Below, piece after piece: positions 34,655 through 43,982 of a stretch of 64,000 nucleotides of DNA (positions are counted from its first letter, which is position 1; each line of letters begins with the position of its first letter). A model generated the notes under the pieces. That model worked only from the letters and a program-made list of their open reading frames with translations, ran no database searches and was not told where the DNA came from. The DNA lies in NCBI GenBank assembly GCA_029027825.1, contig CP093399.1, positions 2,046,001 through 2,110,000 of the forward strand, written 5' to 3'. A program made the position numbers and the translations under genes. Source of the stretch: Rs1 sp029027825 (GTDB taxonomy: Bacteria; Pseudomonadota; Gammaproteobacteria; Pseudomonadales; Balneatricaceae).

Positions 34655-37558
34655 TCAGTTAGTTAACGCAGCTTCCTCAAGCACTATTTGATGTTGTTGC
34701 TTAGTATTATTACAACTAGGAGTTTCTTTACCCCGATAATTTCGACATCCCCAAAACTCACCTCTAGAGCCATTGCGTAACGCCATTTCGGCACCACAGA
34801 TGTCACACAGGGGGATAATATTATCGCAAGCCTCGTCCAAGCACACTTTAAAACCACTGCGCTGCTCACGCGTCATTAGCGAATCACAGTGACTACAGCC
34901 TTTTTCAGCATGCTTACATCTTGGATAATTAGAACAACCGTAAAACACGCCAAACTTACTTAAGCGCTCCACTAACGCACCTGTATTACAGCGCATACAT
35001 TTAATATCACTCATTAAACGCTGCACAAAAGACACATCAAACTCATCGAGTTCTACATCATATTCTTTATCCATCAGCTCAGTGACGAATTCACTACAAC
35101 CATTGTGATCGGCTATCACATAAACTCGCTCACGGGCTCTGGTCAGGGCGACATAAAATAAACGCCGTTCTTCTGCAAAGTCAAAGTCTTCTACTGTGGG
35201 TAATAAGGCATCTAGTAACGGCGGTGTCACTTTCACTGACGGAAAACCATGTTTGCCCTTAGTCATGCCCATTAACACAACATAGTCTGCTTCTTTACCT
35301 TTTGCAGCGTGGATAGAAAGGCTTTTAATCCGCAAATTGGGAAACATAGCCTTCAATTTCCGCTCGTCTTCTTGTTCAGGCAAGTGAAACCAAAAGCGTG
35401 CTAACAGATAAACAGTAGCGCTTGTCTGTACGCGCTCGGCAATCGCCACCAAGGCTCGCTTTACAGGGCCTGTCTCTATATTCGTATCTTCCTTAGCGCG
35501 CAGTATCGATACCGCAGGGTGTGTAACCTTAACGAGTGAAGTAATGGTTTTAGTTAACTGCACTGGGTTTTTAGTCACGAACTCACTGGCAATATCACCA
35601 ATGCTATTATTAAATCGAAAAGTTTTATCTAACACACTGGTTGTGGTCGGCCCAAAATAGTTGGCAAAGCCAGTGGTTAACCCGACATCCGCCCCACTAA
35701 ATCGATAAATAGCCTGCCAATCATCGCCGACACAAAACAGCGATGAGCGCGTATTACTATCACGTAGTGCCCGCACTAATCTGGCCCTAGGTTCTGAAAT
35801 ATCCTGAAACTCATCCACCATAATATAGCGCCATGGCGAGCTAAACTTACCTTGCTCAATATAGGCCAACGCCTTGGTAATCATATCTTCAAAATCAATA
35901 TAATCGTTTTCAACTAGCCACTGCTGATACTGCGCTAATACCGGCTCTAGTAATGCGAAAGCTTTTTTAGTTTGCTTCGCATCCGCAGAATTAGCGATCA
36001 CGTTATCTAGCCCCTGCTCAGTTAAACAAGCCGATTTATACAAACCAATTAATTGCGAGAATAACTTAGCTAACTCTGTTACACGCCCTAACTCATTTAA
36101 CGTCGCTAACATTGCTTCATCAGGCAGCGGCACACTTTTCACATCAAGTGACGCTAGCTTCTTTTCCAGCAGCGCTAATAACTGTCCGTCGCGGTGCTGA
36201 TAATAAAATAACTCAAGCAAAGTTGTGTCATGCTGCTGATGGATACTGCGCTTCCATTGCATAGACAACTGATATTCTTCACGGTTAATATAAGGTGCAG
36301 TATTACCTTGTTCATCGATGCCATAATATTCAATGTAAATACCATATTCAGGTAGATAGAAATCCGGCTCATATTGCCTAAAATCCAGACTACTGACTTT
36401 ATGCTGATAACGCGCTTCGTATTGATATTCAATCCCCATGCCAAAGAGCCAATTGGCAATATACAACTCACCAAAGCTCTTCACTAAATCGCCTTTAAGT
36501 GAGCGAATATCATTAGCACTCAAGTAATCTAAATAATCCCCCCTGGATTCAAATTCATAATCATGTTTCTCGACATAATAATATTTACTGAAATACTCAA
36601 GAATCTTATGCCGATAATCCGCTGCTAACAACAACGTTTCCAGTGTATTATGCACCCACTTCTCTTTGGCTTTATCATCATTCACCCACGGCGCAAGGCT
36701 GGGCTTAACACCCTCGACTTCACTGATAATCCGCATGCCTAAGCTATGAAAGGTACTGGCTTTTATCTGATCATTATCAAGCTTTAGTTTAATCCGCTGA
36801 TCCATTTCCACGGCAGCATTTTTTCCATAAGCCAATAACAAAACATCGCCGGCAACTGCTTGCTTGCTCGCTAAAAGATAACCGGTACGGCCCACCATCA
36901 CGCTAGTTTTACCAGTGCCCGCCCCCGCCAATAACAGATTATTATCATCGTCGATGACACAAGCTTCACGCTGCTTTTGGGTGAGTGGATTAGATTCAAC
37001 TCTATCGAAAAAATCTTGAAAACAATTGAGTTGCTCAGCCACATAAGCCGCTTGAATATCACTAATGCATTGAGCCTGCCACTGGGAAATGCTAATTAAC
37101 TTATCAAGTCGGTCACGCACGCCTCTACTTAACTCAGCCGATTCGGCCCAAGGCAGCCAACGCGCACACAGTTTTATTGCAGAGTGTTTTATTGAATGCT
37201 GGTAAGACAGACGTAAGTAGCGACGACTCAAAAAAATTTCGATCTTTTCGAGCAGTACCACCAGCTCCTCTTGATTAGCTTCTATCCAAAACATCGTTGC
37301 ACATGATGCAAATTTCTGCTTGGCTGAATAACTGAGAAAGGAATTCTTATGTACTTCACCATCGACGGTAAAAGTAATAGTGCTGCCCAACCAACCCGGA
37401 CTAAAAACAGGCGGATTATTTAATTGCGACCAAGTAAAATCTTGATTATTGTCCCCCGCTGATAACTGCATACCTGAAGCTGTCATCGCGAGCGTTTTAG
37501 CCCTTTTGCCAAAAAAAACACCTAAATGGCCAAACCAACTGCTCTTAACTACTTGCAT
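34655..37558 (-). CDS. UvrD-type helicase with internal nuclease-like domain and zinc fingers (HelD-like)
   Basis: A 967-residue superfamily 1 DNA helicase. The N-terminal 190 residues resemble helicase IV. Walker A is AGAGTGKTS (about 211-219) and the Walker B region IMVDEFQDIS (about 595). YVALTRARERVYVI is motif VI. Between the helicase blocks, at about residues 355-460, GELYIANWLFGMGIEYQYEA and YEPDFYLPEYGIYIEYYG look like an inserted PD-(D/E)XK nuclease fold, with the usual Lys not obvious. The C-terminal 120 residues hold topoisomerase-type C4 zinc fingers (CMRCNTGALV, CSNYPRCKH, CDICGAEM, CRNY). It is last in the minus-strand order after the McrBC-like genes, 220 bp away, so it may be a module component or a separate defence helicase. 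Confidence 0.85.
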   Translation of the reverse strand: MQVVKSSWFGHLGVFFGKRAKTLAMTASGMQLSAGDNNQDFTWSQLNNPPVFSPGWLGSTITFTVDGEVHKNSFLSYSAKQKFASCATMFWIEANQEELVVLLEKIEIFLSRRYLRLSYQHSIKHSAIKLCARWLPWAESAELSRGVRDRLDKLISISQWQAQCISDIQAAYVAEQLNCFQDFFDRVESNPLTQKQREACVIDDDNNLLLAGAGTGKTSVMVGRTGYLLASKQAVAGDVLLLAYGKNAAVEMDQRIKLKLDNDQIKASTFHSLGMRIISEVEGVKPSLAPWVNDDKAKEKWVHNTLETLLLAADYRHKILEYFSKYYYVEKHDYEFESRGDYLDYLSANDIRSLKGDLVKSFGELYIANWLFGMGIEYQYEARYQHKVSSLDFRQYEPDFYLPEYGIYIEYYGIDEQGNTAPYINREEYQLSMQWKRSIHQQHDTTLLELFYYQHRDGQLLALLEKKLASLDVKSVPLPDEAMLATLNELGRVTELAKLFSQLIGLYKSACLTEQGLDNVIANSADAKQTKKAFALLEPVLAQYQQWLVENDYIDFEDMITKALAYIEQGKFSSPWRYIMVDEFQDISEPRARLVRALRDSNTRSSLFCVGDDWQAIYRFSGADVGLTTGFANYFGPTTTSVLDKTFRFNNSIGDIASEFVTKNPVQLTKTITSLVKVTHPAVSILRAKEDTNIETGPVKRALVAIAERVQTSATVYLLARFWFHLPEQEDERKLKAMFPNLRIKSLSIHAAKGKEADYVVLMGMTKGKHGFPSVKVTPPLLDALLPTVEDFDFAEERRLFYVALTRARERVYVIADHNGCSEFVTELMDKEYDVELDEFDVSFVQRLMSDIKCMRCNTGALVERLSKFGVFYGCSNYPRCKHAEKGCSHCDSLMTREQRSGFKVCLDEACDNIIPLCDICGAEMALRNGSRGEFWGCRNYRGKETPSCNNTKQQHQIVLEEAALTN

Positions 37559-37777
37559 CCTTTACCTTATAAAATACTATGTGAATTACGTTTACAGAAC
37601 AGCCACATATAACAAGCAGTTATCAGTAATATTCAACGAGTTTGGGCATATGGAATTGCCCATCGGTTCGGCATAAAAAACTAGTATGCTGGATTAACAC
37701 CGTAATTAGTCATCATGAATTCGGTAGTACTATCTACTTCCCTACACCAGAAATCACTATAATTCCAACCAAAATAC

Positions 37778-40156
37778 TTATGTATACACCGTTTCTAAAT
37801 TCCCAAAGTGACTCGTTTTTTGTAGATTAGAGAGAGTAGTGAGCTTTAATGACTTCCTGAAACCTGATGTATTTGGATTAATTAATGAATTTGTTAACGT
37901 AAGTACTTCACCCAACTCGAATAACCAGTACTTTTCTCTTTTAGCTTTTGTAGATGCTATACCTGATTGATGTTCACTTATTTCTTCACGCTGTTTAAGT
38001 GCTACGCTTTTAACTCGGTATGCTTTATTGGTGATGAGTACACCAGAGTCTTCTTGTGCTATCGCTATATAGCAAATTTCATTGGCTATATGATGCCCAA
38101 ATTGATCATTGAAAAAAGTTTCAGGCAAGTGGTACCACTGGCCCTTCCCATCAGTAAAACGTTTTATATAATCAGGGTTTCGATGCATGCCTAACTTTGC
38201 AGTTAACACTAGATCCCGATGTAGCACCTGTTTCATACCATAATATGGAATACGTGCAGACTCATTGACGTACAAAGCTTCACTCACACTAATGGCGGAA
38301 TAAGAAGATTTTAAGCTCCCTAATTGCCCGATAAGAAAATCTTCTAACCATTTGTTATTACCAACTGAATCACTTGGTAACAACGCGAAAGCACCTATAC
38401 CGATTTCGTGTATTGCGTCAGCGTATGGGTTTTCTTCCGTTTCTTGCTCAAAGTAACCGGGATACAATGCAAAGGCACCAAACACAGGTCGGCTTTTTCT
38501 CTGCCTGGGACTTTCCTTATTTATGTGAATTAACGCATCTCGGTAGCGATGCATCTGATTAATGGCATCATCTGGTACAAAATCTTTTGTATCAATTTCA
38601 TCTGTTTCGTAGCGATCATTTTTCGTTTTAATACGATACTTGGCATCAAACAACCAAATACACTTTTTTCCGTCAGGAAATGTAACCTCTAACAAGATAT
38701 CCGGTTTTTGGGTCACCCAAAACGAGCGTATCTCTTGCCCGTTTCGTCTAAAAACAGGCTCATGGGCCAATCGCGCTGTTAGGCCATCAGCGCGCCTAAA
38801 GGTAAATGCCCCCGCTCCAGTCAAACCATCATGAAGCTGTAATTCAAAATAGTCATTTAATTTGAGTTTTGCTTTATCGCTGTTAACTTCTTCAAAACCT
38901 AAACTATTAACAAGCAACTGCCTCAAGGTTAAAAAACACCAAACTTCATAAACTTCAGCCACTGATTTCATCGATACCGTAGAGTGTCGCGCAAAAATGT
39001 CTAAATAGTATTTAAGCTCTTGCCAAACCCTATAGACAGAGCTGTATCCTGTTTTTTGCTGCAATACTAATGACTCTCTTTGTGTGCCTTTATAATCACC
39101 CACTTCCTTTAAAAAACTTTGTTGCTGTATTTTATTTAGCGGTTTTTGCCACCCCTTAAGCTCTTCTAAAAAGTATTTTGACAAGCGATAAGGTGCGTCA
39201 TCTTCGCCTTTACTTTTACATTCTATCTGTAGGTTTAACTGCTCTAACTGCGACTTGCATTTAAGGACAACCATTTTAATAAAACGATTTTCAGGAGTAT
39301 CGACACTTAAATATTGTTTAGCTTGCTGGTAGTGTTTATCTAGACACTTATTGGCAACATCCTCTTTGACGCGCTCCGCCAATTTATTGTGAAGCCGTCC
39401 TTTTAAACGGTCAGCTTTAATATAACTGATTTTACTTTGTAAGCGGCTATGCGGTGAGTTGGCAATGACTTTTAATGCGGTTTCTAATTGCAGACGAAGC
39501 GTCTTAAACTGTGCCAACCACAATAAAGGAAAGTTACCTCTGTGCTGGCTTTTTGCTGCATTCTGTTCTGTCTTTTCAGCTAGACTAAAACGCCATAATG
39601 GAAATACGTCATCAATCCGCTGATACATAGCAGGTAAATCGGTATTCAATTGCATTTTAGTAGGTAACACTTCAAGTGTGAGTTGCACTGTATGAGATTC
39701 ATTTCCTATCTCATAAGTCAATGGTAGGCAAAGCTGCCCAATATCATTACCGGTATTAATCGTGCCTATTAGGCTAGCGGCATTATATTTACGCTTTGGA
39801 GCAAAACGAAAAGCTTGTGCGACGCTTTGCAGCCTATGAGCAACACTCGCTTTTTTTACGTCGTCATTATAAAAGTACCATTCGAATTGATAGTGGGTAT
39901 TTTCAAAAAATAGTGGATTAGCCAGTGCTAACTCTGATACTAATGAATTTTCAACTTCACTGACTTCGACATCAAGCGTACTTTCAACAACTGCAGTTTG
40001 TAAGCTAGTTGCTGGTTTAAAGAGTAACTTACTGACTGGTACTTCATCCCCCCTACGCTTCAACATATCAAAATAGGTTTGCTGTCTTGCCAGCAAATTA
40101 TGGCAACTTATTATCAATTCCCAATCAGGAGTTTCTAAACGAATAAGCTCTTGCAT
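37778..40156 (-). CDS. McrC-like PD-(D/E)XK nuclease (DUF2357/DUF524 type)
   Basis: A 792-residue predicted restriction nuclease. The N-terminal and middle regions fit DUF2357-type proteins that pair with McrB-like ATPases. The nuclease core contains EVYEVW (about 401-406), KPDILLEV (about 484-491) and WLFDAKYRI (about 501-509), an E...PD...DxK active site of the COG1700/DUF524 type. The C-terminal 180 residues are unassigned. It lies 18 bp downstream of the McrB-like gene, which should form the translocating motor. Homologous arrangements occur in LlaJI/BsuMI-like restriction systems. The residue assignment is by eye. Confidence 0.8.
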   Translation of the reverse strand: MQELIRLETPDWELIISCHNLLARQQTYFDMLKRRGDEVPVSKLLFKPATSLQTAVVESTLDVEVSEVENSLVSELALANPLFFENTHYQFEWYFYNDDVKKASVAHRLQSVAQAFRFAPKRKYNAASLIGTINTGNDIGQLCLPLTYEIGNESHTVQLTLEVLPTKMQLNTDLPAMYQRIDDVFPLWRFSLAEKTEQNAAKSQHRGNFPLLWLAQFKTLRLQLETALKVIANSPHSRLQSKISYIKADRLKGRLHNKLAERVKEDVANKCLDKHYQQAKQYLSVDTPENRFIKMVVLKCKSQLEQLNLQIECKSKGEDDAPYRLSKYFLEELKGWQKPLNKIQQQSFLKEVGDYKGTQRESLVLQQKTGYSSVYRVWQELKYYLDIFARHSTVSMKSVAEVYEVWCFLTLRQLLVNSLGFEEVNSDKAKLKLNDYFELQLHDGLTGAGAFTFRRADGLTARLAHEPVFRRNGQEIRSFWVTQKPDILLEVTFPDGKKCIWLFDAKYRIKTKNDRYETDEIDTKDFVPDDAINQMHRYRDALIHINKESPRQRKSRPVFGAFALYPGYFEQETEENPYADAIHEIGIGAFALLPSDSVGNNKWLEDFLIGQLGSLKSSYSAISVSEALYVNESARIPYYGMKQVLHRDLVLTAKLGMHRNPDYIKRFTDGKGQWYHLPETFFNDQFGHHIANEICYIAIAQEDSGVLITNKAYRVKSVALKQREEISEHQSGIASTKAKREKYWLFELGEVLTLTNSLINPNTSGFRKSLKLTTLSNLQKTSHFGNLETVYT

Positions 40157-40174
40157 AATATACAGCTACCTAAG

Positions 40175-41797
40175 TTAAGGCCAAAAACTGGTAAAACCAT
40201 TATTTAACTGAGCTTGCATCCAGATCAGCTTGGCTTTAGTACGACACTCAATCTTAATCACATTGCCACCTTCAAGTGATGTTCGATAAAGATCTGGGCG
40301 AAGCTGCCCATCCCAAATATCTGCAAACTCGTCACTTAACAATGCCTGCAACTGCTCAATGATGCTTTTGCCTTCATCACCTTTGGTTAGTTTATCAATA
40401 TCGCCTTCTATTCGAGGCAACACTTTGGACATTAAAAAATCATCCCATACAGCCTGCAATGCTTCCGTTGTATCTGGCTTTGCAGTCATTACACTTAGCA
40501 GTAATTCATTCAGAGCTCTGAAGGCTAATTTAAATGGAGTATCATTCAAAAGAGAATTTATACCGATTAGAAATGCAATCGATAGCTCACCATCTTGGTC
40601 ATATGTATTACTTAGCTCTTCTTTATTACGACCATCCGACCACACAGGATAACCAAGTACTTTAGGCTCTGATTTAGCTTCAAAGAACTCATTAAAATTA
40701 TTCGGAAAAAACTCACCAAAATCGAAAGTTAACGCTCGATCTATTACCTTACGGGAAAAACCATGTGTGGTTTCATCCATGTTTACTGTACCGGCGACAA
40801 TTACATTAAATGGAATACCTATGCCATTTTTAACAAAGTGATTCCATAATTCACTATGATTAATTAATCCTAACTGCTCCTGCAATTTAACTAAATCAAT
40901 GTCTTTAAACGTGGAAGGCTTTAATAATGGCTCACACTTATAAGTAAACTCACTTTGCTGCCAATCCCATTCTCTCGTTTCCAATACAGATAAATAGTCA
41001 GCAAAATATTGTTCGACTGGCGCTAAGTTCATTTCATCTAAACAGAGCCAAAACGGCCTAACTTGCTGCTGCTGAGATTGATTGCCCATTACGGAGTCAG
41101 TATCTAAAGCAATACCTGCTTTATCGATTTCAATCCAAGCCTTTACAATAAACTGAAGTACATCAGTGACTACATATTCTGCTTGCCCGCTTAAACGCGA
41201 TGTATACCCCAATAAATCAGAAGGCTCATGCCAATCAGGGCGAACGGAAGTTAAACAATAAGTTTCTTTTAAATTGCCACTGCACTCTGCTTGCTTACGA
41301 ACAAAACGAGTTTTTCCCGTACCTGATATACCAGCTAGAAGAAGGAAAGGCTTTGATAGTGTCGTTTCAATAACCCTTGATCGGCTAAGCACCTCATAAT
41401 CGGCAAACGCTTCGTCACTAACATCTAGAGTTTCACCTATTGAATGAACATCTTTATTCAATAATTGTAACACTTTGTGTGTACTTAAATTTCGACCAGA
41501 TTTACCTTTCATAAAACCTATCGGTGGGAAATTTGCCAATATCGTTTCAATAATACTACGATCATTACCGCCTGAACTAAAAAAGGTGTCGACATGTATT
41601 GGGCTGCCTTTTTTCAGTTCTTCGTAAATATCATGAATTCTCGCCCGCGTGATGCTTACCTCTCCACCACCACGGATAACTTTTAGCACATTGTTATCAA
41701 AGGATGTTATTACTATTATATTTTTCCCTGAAATATACTGAATTTTTTTATTTGTTAAATAAGTTAACCAACCATCAATTAATTTTATCGATTCCAT
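40175..41797 (-). CDS. McrB-like AAA+ ATPase/GTPase
   Basis: A 540-residue motor subunit. A short N-terminal domain (1-140) probably recognises DNA. The AAA+ core has Walker A GISGTGKTR (about 156-164), Walker B FWLCLDEMNLAPVEQYF (about 249-265), and AGTVNMDETTHGFS, the NxxD-type signature that distinguishes McrB-family GTPases. I start at the ATG at 41797, which has GAGG five bases upstream, rather than the GTG two codons earlier. It sits 12 bp after the methyltransferase stop and 18 bp before the McrC-like gene: one transcription unit. Nucleotide preference (GTP or ATP) cannot be read. Confidence 0.85.
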   Translation of the reverse strand: MESIKLIDGWLTYLTNKKIQYISGKNIIVITSFDNNVLKVIRGGGEVSITRARIHDIYEELKKGSPIHVDTFFSSGGNDRSIIETILANFPPIGFMKGKSGRNLSTHKVLQLLNKDVHSIGETLDVSDEAFADYEVLSRSRVIETTLSKPFLLLAGISGTGKTRFVRKQAECSGNLKETYCLTSVRPDWHEPSDLLGYTSRLSGQAEYVVTDVLQFIVKAWIEIDKAGIALDTDSVMGNQSQQQQVRPFWLCLDEMNLAPVEQYFADYLSVLETREWDWQQSEFTYKCEPLLKPSTFKDIDLVKLQEQLGLINHSELWNHFVKNGIGIPFNVIVAGTVNMDETTHGFSRKVIDRALTFDFGEFFPNNFNEFFEAKSEPKVLGYPVWSDGRNKEELSNTYDQDGELSIAFLIGINSLLNDTPFKLAFRALNELLLSVMTAKPDTTEALQAVWDDFLMSKVLPRIEGDIDKLTKGDEGKSIIEQLQALLSDEFADIWDGQLRPDLYRTSLEGGNVIKIECRTKAKLIWMQAQLNNGFTSFWP

Positions 41798-41809
41798 TAC
41801 CACCTCTAA

Positions 41810-42937
41810 TTATTCAAGTGAATCTAAAAATGATTTCATAGTTCTAGCCACTCCTTGTGCTGCCAGAAAAGGCACACCATTACCGATTGTTTTAAACATG
41901 TTAGAAAGTGTCATTGTTGCTGGAAAACTAAATTCTTTTGGCAAAGACTGAATCGCTAGAGCTTCTGCTGCACTTATGCGTCTATCTTTATAAGGGTGTA
42001 GATGTACTTCATTATTACCATATGCAGCAGTGGGAGAGTACCTCCATCGATGTAATCTCTTAAAAGACTTTTTGCTATCATCGCCCTCTAATATCGTCTG
42101 GAACTTTGGTAAGGCCGCTCTAGGAATAAAATGATGTTTAGCATTTGGATGTGATTGGACATCGTTCTTTATAAACCAGCTCTCTACCGTCAACTGTTTA
42201 AACGATACCAATGCTTTAGGTAAAGCTCTTTTCGAGTCTTGCTTATAGCTTTGTTGCTTAGGCCATATCTCTTTATTTAATACTTCAGCTTTATTAAAAG
42301 TAATGAAACTTTCCCAAGAAAACTTATCGGTCAATGAAGCAGATGATAAATCCCCCACTTTGGAACTCAGTATTCCAAATAACAAGATACGATCCCGATC
42401 CTGAGGGACCCCATACTCAATACAATTAGTAAGACGATCTGTTAACACGTATCCTACTTCCTCCAAGCGTGTTTTCATTTCTTCATAAAATTCACGATGC
42501 TTTTTTGTTCTCCACAGCCCTTTGACATTTTCAAAAAGAAAAAAATCTGGTTTCTGATTGATAATTGCATCTACATAAATCCTGGTCAACTTACCATTTT
42601 CTCCCTCTGCCCCTTTATTTTTACCAGCAATAGAAAAATCGGGACAAGGTGGGCCACCAATAAACCCTACTAGTGACTGCGACTTAGCATCTGTAATCAT
42701 TTCACTTAATAATTTAACCTTATTACCAGTCACATATTCTTCGATACTACCCAAATGATGACCATAAATTGGTTTAGGCAAATTCATTACTTCACGAGAA
42801 TATTTGTAAGCATCCAAAAATGGGCCATGAAATTCATTCACAAAACGTACATCAAATCCATTAAGCTCAAACCCAAGATCCAAGAAACCACTGCCGGAGA
42901 AAAAGGAGAATATTATTGGTGCATTTTTTTCAATCAA
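41810..42937 (-). CDS. DNA (cytosine-5) methyltransferase
   Basis: A 375-residue m5C methyltransferase that would protect host sites from the restriction genes downstream. Motif I is FSFFSGSGFLDLGFE, motif IV GGPPCPDFS with the catalytic Cys, motif VI FLFENVKG, motif VIII VPQDRDRILLFG. Motifs IX-X are RRISAAEALAIQSLP and IGNGVPFLAAQGVART. The target-recognition region lies between about 200 and 300; the site is not predictable. The start is a TTG behind AGGTAAG; no ATG is in frame. It heads the methyltransferase/McrB-like/nuclease unit. A 9-bp palindrome lies 36-60 bp upstream. Confidence 0.92.
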   Translation of the reverse strand: MIEKNAPIIFSFFSGSGFLDLGFELNGFDVRFVNEFHGPFLDAYKYSREVMNLPKPIYGHHLGSIEEYVTGNKVKLLSEMITDAKSQSLVGFIGGPPCPDFSIAGKNKGAEGENGKLTRIYVDAIINQKPDFFLFENVKGLWRTKKHREFYEEMKTRLEEVGYVLTDRLTNCIEYGVPQDRDRILLFGILSSKVGDLSSASLTDKFSWESFITFNKAEVLNKEIWPKQQSYKQDSKRALPKALVSFKQLTVESWFIKNDVQSHPNAKHHFIPRAALPKFQTILEGDDSKKSFKRLHRWRYSPTAAYGNNEVHLHPYKDRRISAAEALAIQSLPKEFSFPATMTLSNMFKTIGNGVPFLAAQGVARTMKSFLDSLE

Positions 42938-42972
42938 GTTCTTACCTACATAATTTAATCAGAATATCAATA

Positions 42973-42997
42973 GGTATCTTGCAATTTACAAGATACC
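42973..42997. promoter_or_regulatory. Operator-like palindrome before the methyltransferase gene
   Basis: GGTATCTTG and CAAGATACC are perfect 9-bp arms around a 7-nt centre, 36 bp before the TTG start. Restriction-modification genes often use such sites for self-control. No T-run follows on the minus strand, so a terminator is less likely. Confidence 0.5.
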
Positions 42998-43202
42998 CTA
43001 AGCTATATATGTGGGAAGAGGATAGGGACAAATTGAATGGATAACAATACAATATATATACTTTTGAACTTTAATCTTAAGCCTAACCATCCACTGTTCT
43101 GGTCTCGTTCTTGAATGTCTTGGACAGTGCCAGATGTGACACTTTGACTATGAATGAACCCATCTTACGTATATGGACCATCAGAATTTTCAAACTAAAA
43201 TT

Positions 43203-43982
43203 TTAAACTAAAATTTTAAACTGCTTTTTTACAAAAAATTTAAAAAAACCATAATCTCTCAATTGTTTATCTTTGATCTCAGCCATCATTTTCGCTCTAT
43301 TTTTATCGATGTACGCATCAATAAATGTATCAAATTTCACAAAGTGGCTATGCAGTAGATTAATCCGTAACGTTTTTACATTGACATTACAATGCGCATT
43401 TAAATCACAATTACCCAAACAAAAAAGTTTAATTGTTGTCAGCGCTTTTTCATAGCGGTAGCCCTGCTCATGCTTAGGCGATAGCTCGAGCACTTTACGC
43501 CCGCTTAAGTCGTGCCGAACAACAAGTTGAAAAAGATCAAATAGATCATCATTGATAGGGTTAACAATGAGTGGCTGTTCATTAGCAATCTCAGCTAGAT
43601 TTGTAGCGCGAACCGGGTTCGCGCTTCCATGAAGCGGAAACGCACACCCTTTATAAATATTATTGCACTCAGAACACATTAAAATATAATTTTCATGCGT
43701 AAGCGCTAAAAAATCATAGAAAGTTTGAGGGCGGTAGTGATCAACAGTACTGCCAATAGTGTGCTTATTTTCAGAATCAGTTTTTTCATCCTCTTCAACT
43801 ATTCTGCCGCTAGGGCGAGAAAGCAACTCATCTACTTTCAAAGAGCATTCACAAATAGGACACTTATGGTTGGTGACACTAAGGTGAACGGCTTTAAACT
43901 TAGACCATTTCTTACTATTATTAAAATTAACTAACGCAGCAGAATAATCAGCATGCCCGTACAAACCAGACATATCAATCAT
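43203..43982 (-). CDS. HNH endonuclease, PtuB-like
   Basis: A 259-residue nuclease. CPIC (41-44) and CSEC (103-106) are likely zinc ligands framing the HNH core, with VDHYRP (80-85) giving the catalytic His and NNIYKG (107-112) the following Asn and Lys. The remaining 140 residues are helical and unassigned. The ATG at 43982 overlaps the ATPase stop by 8 bp and has GGAG upstream, so the two are translationally coupled; a GTG seven codons earlier is less likely. An ATPase followed by a coupled HNH nuclease is the layout of the Septu (PtuA-PtuB) anti-phage system. The nuclease is presumably held in check or activated by the ATPase. Confidence 0.8.
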   Translation of the reverse strand: MIDMSGLYGHADYSAALVNFNNSKKWSKFKAVHLSVTNHKCPICECSLKVDELLSRPSGRIVEEDEKTDSENKHTIGSTVDHYRPQTFYDFLALTHENYILMCSECNNIYKGCAFPLHGSANPVRATNLAEIANEQPLIVNPINDDLFDLFQLVVRHDLSGRKVLELSPKHEQGYRYEKALTTIKLFCLGNCDLNAHCNVNVKTLRINLLHSHFVKFDTFIDAYIDKNRAKMMAEIKDKQLRDYGFFKFFVKKQFKILV

